From positions 1-13,302 of the forward strand of contig CAZOOA010000074.1 of the NCBI GenBank assembly GCA_964581355.1: a stretch of 13,302 bases of DNA, in the 5' to 3' direction. Under the pieces are notes generated by a model, which ran no database searches, was not told where the DNA came from, and saw only the letters and a program-made list of their open reading frames with translations. A program made the translations under genes and the position numbers. Source of the stretch: CAZOOA01 sp964581355 (lineage in GTDB: Bacteria; Bacillota; Dethiobacteria; DTU022; UBA8154). Below, in pieces: positions 1 through 7,100 of this stretch (within the stretch, counting starts at the first letter, position 1; every line of letters starts with the position of its first letter).

Positions 1-49
1 ATCAAAGTACGGCGATATTTATGAGCTTAGGCAAGTAAACGGAGTATAA
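1..49 (+). CDS. Possible C-terminal end of a gene cut by the window edge
   Basis: Reading from base 2, the frame gives SKYGDIYELRQVNGV followed by TAA at 47-49, the latest stop of the three plus frames here. The residues look protein-like, but only 15 codons are visible, so neither family nor reality can be judged. It is listed only because the bases after it look non-coding and hold promoter-like signals. No function is proposed. Confidence 0.28.
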   Translation, partial: SKYGDIYELRQVNGV

Positions 50-54
50 AGAAG

Positions 55-167
55 GCCCTTAAAGGGTGCTTACCTTGGGGCAATCTGTTATAATATGTTC
101 CAAACGGGTTATGCCGTATTTTAGCAGGTAATAAAGACCAATGTAGCGGAGAACACGCCCTTAAAGG
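55..167. repeat. Pair of 11-bp direct repeats GCCCTTAAAGG
   Basis: GCCCTTAAAGG occurs at 55-65 and again at 157-167, 102 bp apart. Each copy contains a near-symmetrical CCTTAAAGG core, and in the first copy this extends to CCCTTAAAGGG. The two copies flank the extended -10 element at 86-94. They could be paired binding sites for a regulator of the downstream DUF6557-like gene, or chance. No known operator is recognised. Confidence 0.4.
86..94 (+). promoter_or_regulatory. Extended -10 promoter candidate
   Basis: TGTTATAAT at 86-94 matches the extended -10 consensus TGnTATAAT perfectly. No good -35 hexamer lies about 17 bp upstream, which is tolerable for extended -10 promoters. It would start a transcript with a leader of about 180 nt before the gene at 284. 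A second extended -10 (TGGTATAAT) lies on the minus strand at 187-195, so the region might fire in both directions. Confidence 0.4.
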
Positions 168-237
168 ATCTCAATTTTGTAACTATATTATACCACAGAA
201 ATTACCAGCGTCATACATTCAAAGGACGTTTGTGGGT

Positions 238-255
238 TGGCATTTTAAAATGCCA
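238..255. promoter_or_regulatory. 18-bp perfect palindrome, possible operator
   Basis: TGGCATTTTAAAATGCCA at 238-255 is a perfect inverted repeat with no spacer. It ends 28 bases before the ATG at 284 and just upstream of the GGCGGTGA ribosome binding site. It could be a dimeric-repressor site, consistent with autoregulation by the antitoxin-like protein it precedes, or an mRNA hairpin near the ribosome binding site. No known operator family is recognised. Confidence 0.4.
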
Positions 256-283
256 GTTAAATATACTATGTGGCGGTGAAAAC

Positions 284-886
284 ATGCGTTTAAAAGAATT
301 ATTGCTGCAAGTGAATTATGAGCATGTCTGGAGTATACTCGAATGCGAATATTCGCTAACGGAAGACGCCTATGACGTCTACAGGCGGGTGATGGAAGAA
401 CTGAAATCCCTTGAAGCAAAGCCCGGCGAAAAACAGACGACTTTAGTTGTTGCGAAAATTCAAAGTATTTTTGAGCCCGGCAACTATATTTTCGATGTGT
501 TTGGCCTGCACGAAAACGATGACCAACGCTACTGCCTGACAATGACACCCTGGGAAGAATGGAACAACCTAACTGTTTTGGATAAATCAATCGAACTGTA
601 CGGGGCTGTGGCAGTTGCTGCTCATGCCCTGTTTGAAATGACATTTTATGGCTTCTCTGCAGAAGAGACCGCAAAGCGAGTGGCCGAAGAAATGCAGATT
701 TTAAATGATCGTTATGATGAAATCGAAAGTGGCCGGGCTCAATTAATCCCTCATGAAGAAGTCATGGCTGAACTCGGTTTTGAAGATAACCGTACACCGG
801 AAGAAAAAGCACTGGAAGACCAGCAAATCAAAAATATCCATGCCGAAAACGAAGAGATTTTCAAAACCCTGTTGAACAACCGCTGA
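284..886 (+). CDS. DUF6557-like protein with antitoxin-like C-terminal tail
   Basis: This 200-residue cytoplasmic protein has no signal peptide or membrane segment. The ATG at 284 is chosen over the upstream in-frame ATG at 230 because GGCGGTGA lies just before it, and the 18 extra residues would span the palindrome. The first ~145 residues resemble DUF6557: an opening MRLKELL, a central YCLTMTPWEEW block, then AAHALFEMTFYGFSAEE. That assignment is from memory of the family pattern. After it comes a charged stretch, about residues 150-165 (EIESGRAQLIPHEEVMAELG), whose GR-x-IPHEEVM pattern recalls C-terminal segments of RelB-type antitoxins. No toxin gene lies beside it. Base composition is more A+T-rich than the operon downstream. 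Function is unknown; it may be unrelated to the Wadjet genes. Confidence 0.7.
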   Translation: MRLKELLLQVNYEHVWSILECEYSLTEDAYDVYRRVMEELKSLEAKPGEKQTTLVVAKIQSIFEPGNYIFDVFGLHENDDQRYCLTMTPWEEWNNLTVLDKSIELYGAVAVAAHALFEMTFYGFSAEETAKRVAEEMQILNDRYDEIESGRAQLIPHEEVMAELGFEDNRTPEEKALEDQQIKNIHAENEEIFKTLLNNR

Positions 887-1079
887 TCACGGCAGGCAAT
901 TATTCAATTAGAAGACCACTATACCCCACAAAGCGGGGACAACATCAACGGGGGCACCATCACAAGGATGAAGATACTAATCTTAAACGCACAGGTTATA
1001 GGTGACAGATCCTTTTTTCAGGATAATCATATGGGATGATCGTCCTGTTGTAGGAAGAATTTAAAATTGCAAGAGGAAA
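887..1079. other. Non-coding gap after the DUF6557-like gene
   Basis: There is no convincing gene here. Short stems exist, such as CCCC/GGGG at 924-938 and ATCCT/AGGAT at 1009-1024, but neither is followed by a T tract, so no terminator is called. A 23-codon frame from ATG 968 to TGA at 1037-1039 is too short to support. Together with the possible small ORF that follows, the stretch separating the two firm genes is 363 bases. No clear promoter with both -35 and -10 boxes was found for the downstream operon. Confidence 0.5.
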
Positions 1080-1235
1080 ATGAGTGGGTCTGTAGAACCT
1101 TTGAATGAGGCTATTTTATTTCACAAGGCAATAAATGTAAGCGAACTCAAGTCTGTAAATCCTTTCTATGTTTTGTCCACTGGGTCTGTCTGGATAATCA
1201 ACGAGTGTTCCAAAAAAGTGGCAGAGTCTTCCTGA
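1080..1235 (+). CDS. Possible 51-residue leader ORF upstream of jetA
   Basis: An ATG at 1080 follows AAGAGGA closely (only about three bases of spacing, shorter than ideal) and opens a 51-codon frame ending TGA at 1233-1235. The product has a mixed composition with no low-complexity runs and includes NPFYVLSTGSVWIINEC, so it reads like real protein or a fragment of one. Its stop codon overlaps the GAGAGG ribosome binding site of jetA, an arrangement that would allow translational coupling. No family is recognised. Alternatives are a chance frame or the degraded remnant of a longer gene; the bases are more A+T-rich than jetA. Confidence 0.25.
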   Translation: MSGSVEPLNEAILFHKAINVSELKSVNPFYVLSTGSVWIINECSKKVAESS

Positions 1236-1249
1236 GAGGTTGTTTTTTA

Positions 1250-2728
1250 ATGGATGAAAAGCTGTTTCGGCAGATCATCGAGGTCAATTATCTTACGACG
1301 GAGAATGCCTGGCGTTACCGGGCCATTCTGCGTTTTTTTTATTTGCAGCACGAAAAACTGCGCTATTACCTGCTCCCCGAAGAAGTTTACAGTTACCTGC
1401 AATCGAACCCCCATTTTTCCGATTATACCCTGGAGCAGCTGCAGCAGGACCTGGCCCAGTTGGTTGAATGGAAAAACCTGATCCCCCGCCAGGATATGGG
1501 CAAGGTCAAATCTATTGAGGAGTTTCGCAAAAAGCGCTTTCGCTACCAGTGCACACCTTATACGGTGGAGATAGAGCGGATGGTCCAGACTCTGGAAGAA
1601 AAAGGCGACTCTTTTGGCGGTTCCCTGGAGAAAACCCAGTTTGACCGCCTCCTGGCAGCGTTGATGAAATTTACCGACTACAAAGCGGTGCCGGCAATGG
1701 CGCCGGAAGAGCTCTACGCCGCCTGGGATGATGTATATGAAAACTTCCGCAGGCTTACGGAAAATGCCGCCGATTACCTCGCTTACCTGGGCAGTGAAAA
1801 AGTGGAGGAACTGATGCAGACAGAGGCCATGCTGGTCTACAAGGACCATTTAACAGAGTACCTGCGCAATTTTATCCACGGCCTGCAGCGGTCTTCCTTT
1901 CGCATCGAACGGCTGCTGCAGGATGTGCAGCCTGGTTTTATCGAGCCTGTTTTGGAACGGTTGGCCGATTATCACCTCTCTGTCCCACGGCTGGAGGAGC
2001 AGCCTTCCCGGGAAGCGGTGATTGAGCGCTTCCGGGAGCAGTGGGCCAGCATGCTGGCCTGGTTTCTGGGGCGGGATGGCCGGGAAAGCGACATGGTCTA
2101 CCTGCAAAATGCCACGACGGAAGCGATACGCCGTATCACCCGTTTTGCCCAGCGCCTGGGCGAAAGATACCACAACCTGCAGAGCCGCCGCAAGGACTAT
2201 CTGTCCCTGGCCGAGTGGTTCAGCAACTGTGCCGACACAAAAGATGCCGGCCGCCTGTTTGCCTGCGTTTTCGGGGTTGCCCATACCCGCCACATATTTG
2301 CTGCCAGGAAGGAAACAGAGGATATCTACCGGGAAATATGGGAGGAAAAGCCCACAGATATCCTGGTCCAGCCCCGCGTCCGGTATTACCGGGCCAAGGT
2401 CAGGCCCCAGGCTGTGGTCAGCCGGCAGAAGGAAAAGCAAAAAGCCCTGGAAGAGTACCTGCGCCAGAAGGAAGCGGAACAAAGATTGTTAGAACAGGTT
2501 ATGCAGGAAGACCGCATCGTGCTCAGCCAGGTTGCCCTCAGCGATCCCCATGTCCGCAAGATCCTGCTGCGCTGGATCGGCAAGTGCATGAGTGACCGGC
2601 AGCGTGAGGCGAGGACGGAAACAGGGGGCAAAATTCGGCTCCTGGAAAAAAGCGCTCAAACGGTGGAGCTGCACTGGGACGATGGAGTGCTGCAGATGCC
2701 CGATTATGAAATACAGTTTCTCGAATGA
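1250..2728 (+). CDS. jetA: Wadjet type II protein JetA (TIGR02677/DUF2397, kleisin-like)
   Basis: JetA is the kleisin-type subunit that bridges the JetC heads in the Wadjet SMC complex. The 492-residue product has the TIGR02677 layout: an N-terminal winged-helix-like region with ENAWRYRAILRFFYLQHE near residues 15-32, then LVEWKNLIPRQDMGKVKSIEEF around residues 70-95, a long helical middle, and a basic Lys/Arg/Glu-rich stretch before the C-terminus. Length fits the family. The ATG at 1250 is preferred to a GTG at 1205 because GAGAGG at 1234-1239 precedes it and MDEKLFRQ is a natural family start. It is the first clearly recognised gene of the operon. The gap to jetB is unusually long. Assignment is by family pattern together with the order of the three following genes. 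Confidence 0.93.
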   Translation: MDEKLFRQIIEVNYLTTENAWRYRAILRFFYLQHEKLRYYLLPEEVYSYLQSNPHFSDYTLEQLQQDLAQLVEWKNLIPRQDMGKVKSIEEFRKKRFRYQCTPYTVEIERMVQTLEEKGDSFGGSLEKTQFDRLLAALMKFTDYKAVPAMAPEELYAAWDDVYENFRRLTENAADYLAYLGSEKVEELMQTEAMLVYKDHLTEYLRNFIHGLQRSSFRIERLLQDVQPGFIEPVLERLADYHLSVPRLEEQPSREAVIERFREQWASMLAWFLGRDGRESDMVYLQNATTEAIRRITRFAQRLGERYHNLQSRRKDYLSLAEWFSNCADTKDAGRLFACVFGVAHTRHIFAARKETEDIYREIWEEKPTDILVQPRVRYYRAKVRPQAVVSRQKEKQKALEEYLRQKEAEQRLLEQVMQEDRIVLSQVALSDPHVRKILLRWIGKCMSDRQREARTETGGKIRLLEKSAQTVELHWDDGVLQMPDYEIQFLE

Positions 2729-2905
2729 GCGGTGTGAGCGGTGGCGGCAGGTAAGCGGACGGCGGCAAGCAAAAGGTAGTGGAAAACGGTGTTGGCGACA
2801 AGGAACCGCGGAAGCAGCCGGGTGGCGGCAGCAAGTGGTGGCTAGTGGTGTCGGGCGGTGTCGGGCGGTGTCGGCGGGAAAAAACGTTAAGATAAATGAG
2901 CGGTG
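2724..2905 (+). repeat. G-rich jetA-jetB spacer bounded by 11-bp direct repeats
   Basis: AATGAGCGGTG occurs at 2724-2734, overlapping the jetA stop, and again at 2895-2905, overlapping the jetB ribosome binding site, 171 bp apart. The DNA between is strongly G-rich on the plus strand. It includes GGTGGCGGCAG twice (2740-2750 and 2821-2831) and a 10-bp tandem repeat TCGGGCGGTG at 2851-2870 followed by a partial third copy. Removing one 171-bp period would leave 13 bases between the jetA stop and the jetB start, with the GGTGA ribosome binding site kept. The segment lacks terminal inverted repeats, so slippage-type expansion or duplication seems likelier than a transposon. It has the GG runs needed for a G-quadruplex in DNA or mRNA. 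Confidence 0.75.
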
Positions 2906-2912
2906 ATAGCGT

Positions 2913-4112
2913 ATGAGTACGAACTACAAGAAAAAATCCTCTCCTTTCGATGAGAAAGCCCGGGAGGCGGCGGAGTATCTCCTGGAAAGGTTTTGGATAT
3001 TACGGGAACAGGAGCCTGAGCTCTATAGGATGGTATTGGAGCGGCAGAACGCCCTGCGCACGTATTTCCTGGACAAAACCGGTTTTAACCTGATCATCCA
3101 CCGCCTTTTTGTCAAGCTGGAGAAGATACCGGTGGAAGCGGAATCCTGGATGGGGGTGCCCGACTTTTCCGAGCCCCGGGACTATGTGCTTTTCTGCTGC
3201 CTGATGGCTTACCTGGAAGGCAAAAATGTGGACGAGCAGTTTTTACTTTCCGATCTTTGTGAGCTGCTGCAGGGCATTTATCCCGGCGAAGAGGGCCTGG
3301 ACTGGACCAATTACGGGCACCGCAAATCGCTGGTGCGGGTGCTGAATTTTGCTGCCCTGCGGGACCTGGTAAAGGTCGTGGAAGGGGATGTAAGCGGTTT
3401 CAGCACGGAGGAAGACCACGAAGTGCTCTACGAGATCCCCCTTGTTTCCCGCTATTTTATGCCCTCTTATCCCAAGGAGCTGCCGGAGTTTGCCTCGCTG
3501 GAGGAGATACTGGCCGGGGACTGGCGGGAGATGAGCGGCCTGGAGCAGGATGAGAGCCTGAAAAGGCGCCACCGGGTTTACCGCCGCCTGCTGCTCTCGC
3601 CTGTCATGTACGCCCGCTCTCCCGATGATCCGGACTTTACCTACCTGCGCAATTATCGCCACCGCCTGGGCGAAGATATTGAAGAGCATACAGGCTTGCT
3701 CTTTGAGCTCTATGCAACTTCGGCACTGCTCGCCAGCCCCGAACGGCGCGCCCGGCTCACACTTTTCCCCGAGCAGCGGGCCCTGTCGGATATCGCCATG
3801 CAGTTATCCGGCCTGGCACGGGAAAAGCGTGATGAAGAAGAGATACCCCTGCAGGGGGACGGCTCTCTTTTGCTAACGGCTGTGGTATTTGAAAAGTGGG
3901 TCGGGGAACTGAAAGAGCGGTACGGGGCGGGGTGGAGCAAGCAGTACCGGGAAGCACTGGTTACCACTGTGGCAGCCGACCTGTTGGACTACCTGGAAGA
4001 ATGGAAAATGGCTGCACAGAACCCGGAGACGGGGGTCATATCCCTGCTGCCCCTGCTGGCCCGCACCGTCTGCCGCTACCCGGCAGATTTTAACGAAAAA
4101 GAGATTAAATAG
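2913..4112 (+). CDS. jetB: Wadjet type II protein JetB (TIGR02678/DUF2398, KITE-like)
   Basis: JetB is the tandem winged-helix (KITE) subunit that binds the JetA kleisin in the Wadjet SMC complex. The 399-residue protein shows the TIGR02678 pattern: after a short polar lead comes EAAEYLLERFWILREQEPELYRMV (about 11-34), then RTYFLDKTGFNLIIHRLFVKLEK near residues 49-71, and DPDFTYLRNYRHRL about two thirds along. ATG 2913 follows GGTGA at 2902-2906. Length is normal for the family. Its TAG overlaps the AGAGGTGA ribosome binding site of jetC, ten bases before the next start, indicating coupled translation. It is soluble, with no signal or membrane segment. Assignment rests on the family pattern and its position between jetA and jetC. 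Confidence 0.92.
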   Translation: MSTNYKKKSSPFDEKAREAAEYLLERFWILREQEPELYRMVLERQNALRTYFLDKTGFNLIIHRLFVKLEKIPVEAESWMGVPDFSEPRDYVLFCCLMAYLEGKNVDEQFLLSDLCELLQGIYPGEEGLDWTNYGHRKSLVRVLNFAALRDLVKVVEGDVSGFSTEEDHEVLYEIPLVSRYFMPSYPKELPEFASLEEILAGDWREMSGLEQDESLKRRHRVYRRLLLSPVMYARSPDDPDFTYLRNYRHRLGEDIEEHTGLLFELYATSALLASPERRARLTLFPEQRALSDIAMQLSGLAREKRDEEEIPLQGDGSLLLTAVVFEKWVGELKERYGAGWSKQYREALVTTVAADLLDYLEEWKMAAQNPETGVISLLPLLARTVCRYPADFNEKEIK

Positions 4113-4122
4113 AGGTGAAGTG

Positions 4123-7100
4123 ATGGTTGACAACCAACAGCAGCAGTTACATGCTGCACCGGCTGTGACAGGGCAGCAGGCACAGCGAACCCGGAAAGCA
4201 CAAAAAGACCAAGAATCCCAAGAGACCCAAGAGACCCAAGAGGCGCAAGAGGTCCAAGAAGCCCAGGCAGCAGGCGCTGACCAGGAAAAAAACCCCTGGC
4301 AGCTTTACCGTGCCGGTATTTTCAATTTCTGGTACTACGATGAGGAAGAGTTTTTCTTTGCCGACGGGAAACTGCTGCTCAGGGGAGCCAACTCCAGCGG
4401 GAAATCCGTGACCATGCAGAGCCTGATCCCGGTTTTGCTGGACGGGCGCAAAAGCCCCGACCGCCTCGACCCTTTCGGCTCCCGTTCCCGGAAGATGGAA
4501 GATTACCTGCTGGGCGAGGCAGAGCTGGTAGACCGGGAGGAACGCACAGGATACCTCTACCTGGAATACAAGCGGCGCCATACAGAACAGTACCTTACCA
4601 CCGGAATGGGGCTGCGGGCCAGGCGCCACGGCAGCCTGGATTTCTGGGGTTTTGTACTGAAAGACAACCGCAGGATCGGCACGGATCTGCAACTCTACAA
4701 GACAGAATACAATGCAGAAGGCGCGAAGGAAAAAATCCCTCTGACCCGCCCCGAGCTGGAAAACCGTATCGGGGAAGGCGGCCGGGTGGTCCGCACGCAG
4801 GCCGATTACATGGATCTGGTCAACCGGCATATCTTTGGTTTTTCCTCCCAGGAAGCCTATGAAGAGCTGATCAAGCTGTTGATTCAACTGCGCAGCCCCA
4901 AGCTTTCCAAGGATTTCCGGCCCACGGTGATCTACGATATCCTCAACGAGTCGCTGCCCCCCATCTCCGGCGAGGAGCTTCGCCCCCTGTCCGATATTAT
5001 TGAGAGCATGGACCAGACCGGGCAGCAGATAGAACAGCTGGAGCAGGACAAAAAATCCGTGGAACGCATCTGCCGGCAGTACAGCACGTACAACTGTTAT
5101 GTGCTGGCCGAGAAAGCTTCCAAGCTGCTGCACAGCCTGCAGGACCTGAAAAAATGGGAGAAAAAGGGTGCGGAGCTGGTAGAGGAGGAAACAGTGCTCT
5201 GCGGGGAGATAGAGAAGTTAAAGCAGACCCTCCTGGAGCTGAAGTCTGAAGAAAGCAGCCTTCAGGAAGAGCAAAGCATCCTTTCCCGGCACAAAGTATT
5301 CGAGTTCGAGAAAGAAAAAATAGAAAAAGAACGCCTGCTCCAGGAGACGAAAAACCTGGCAGGCCAAAAAGACCGGTCGCTCTCCCAAAAATCCGCAAAA
5401 GAACAACAGCTGCGGGAGCAAATCCGAACCCTGCAGGAGCAGCAGGCCCGCAGCGAAGAAGAGGTAAGCAGCCATACAGAGGATTTGGCCGGCTTTGCTG
5501 AACAGGGCCGGTTTGCCGCCCATGAGCAGGCGGCAGCGGAGTTTTGGCGCCGTTTCCGGGAAGAATACCATTTTGACCCCTGGAGAAAAGAAGCCGGGGC
5601 ATACCGGGACAGGCTGGAGAAACTGCTAAAAGCCATGGAGGAAACAGCGCGCCTGCGGGAACGTTACCAGGACGCAGACCGGGAACTGGGAGAAGCCCGC
5701 CGGGAGCTGGACGAAGAACGGGTGAAAGAAAAAGAGTGGTATAACCTGTTCTTGGAAGAAAGGGACAAACTTCTGGAAGCCGTCCACCGCTGGCGGGAAA
5801 ACAACCGGGTGCTGCATTTGGAAACAGGCGAAACCCAGGCCCTGTCCCGCTACTGCAGCCTGCTCTACGAAGAAGTGTCCCTGGAAAAGCTGCGTGAACC
5901 GCTGCAGCAGGCTTACCTGCGGCACCAGGAAAGGCTCGGAGAAAAGCGGACAGACATTTCCCACCGTCTGGAACAGAAAAAGATGGAGCTTGAGGAAAAA
6001 GCAAAGGAGCTGGAGTCGTGGCGCCGCGTAAAAGACCCCGAACCCCAGCGCCATCTTAATACATTGGCGGCCCGCGCCGCACTCGACCAAGAAAAGGTCC
6101 CCTACCTGCCCTTTTTTGCCGCCGTGGAATTTAACCGCGAGGTGCCGGCCCACCTGCGCGAACGTCTGGAAAGTGTCCTGGCGCAGATGGGCCTGCTGGA
6201 CGCGTTGGTCGTCCCGCAGCGGTCTCCGAAACGCGTTTACCGCCATGACCGGGTCATCCATCCAGCCCCCTGCTATTTTGTCTCCACCCTGGCCGATTAT
6301 CTCTATCCCACGCCAGTGGAAGGTGTTGCCGTGGAAGCGGAGGATATCGATGTGGTGCTGCGCAGCATCCTGGTCGAAGAAGGGCAAGAAGCGCAAGAAG
6401 GGCAAGGGGAGCGGAAAAAGGCAAGGGCAAGTGAAACAAAAGGGGCAGCACAGCAGGGAAATAATGCCAGGATGACCGGGGCCAAAGGCGGAGAAGCCGA
6501 CGAAAAGGAAACTGCTGCCAACCCGGCCATCAGCAAAGACGGGGTCTACCGGATATCTTTGCTGCACGGGCATGCCCCGGACGGTGAACGCTCCCGTTTT
6601 ATCGGGCGGGAAGCCAGGCGCATGTACCGGGAGCGGGAGATGGCCCGGCTGCAGGGCGAGTTGGATACGCTTCATGAAGAGCGGCAGTCCATCCAGGAGG
6701 AACTCCAGGTGTTAAAGGAAACCCTGGCCCGGCTGCAGGAAGAATTTGGCACCTTTCCTTCCGGGGAAAATGTACACGAGGCCTTTAATAATTACCGGGA
6801 AGTGCAGCATAAAATTGGCGTGCTGCAGCAAAACGTGGAGCAAAAAGACAACCAGGTGAAACTGATGCTGGAAAAACTGCAGCAGTCTCGCTCCCGTCTG
6901 CGCTCCCTGGCGGAAGATCTGCCCTTTGGGGATGATGAAAAGGAAAACTGCCGCCAGGCGCTGGCAGAAATGCAGTTCTACCTGGACAAACTGCAGAAGC
7001 TGGAGATTTTGCACAACCGATTTTGCCATACCGGCAAACTGGTGGAACAGCAGCAGCAGGAGCTGCAGGGGACCCAAAGCGATATCGACGGGCTGAGCCA

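Noticed and set aside
924..938. CCCC/GGGG stem after the DUF6557-like gene as terminator
   Set aside because: The stem is only four base pairs and no T tract follows.
1009..1024. ATCCT/AGGAT hairpin with T-rich loop as terminator
   Set aside because: The Ts are in the loop, not after the stem, and the stem is only five base pairs.
2851..2878. CRISPR array from the tandem TCGGGCGGTG units
   Set aside because: The units are 10 bp and directly abutting with no spacers; this is a simple tandem repeat.
2735..2894. Insertion sequence or MITE in the jetA-jetB spacer
   Set aside because: No terminal inverted repeats or transposase fragment are visible inside the 11-bp direct repeats; slippage or duplication explains it better.
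2592..2906. Plus-strand 104-codon frame across the jetA-jetB spacer
   Set aside because: Its first part is the out-of-frame shadow of jetA, and the rest is repetitive Gly/Arg/Gln-rich translation of G-rich repeats. The frame is open because G-rich DNA lacks stops.
4147..6675. Long minus-strand open frames (328, 335 and 349 codons) opposite jetC
   Set aside because: They lie wholly inside a clearly coding gene with intact ATPase motifs. They are shadow frames made by its codon use, with no ribosome binding site and no recognisable family.
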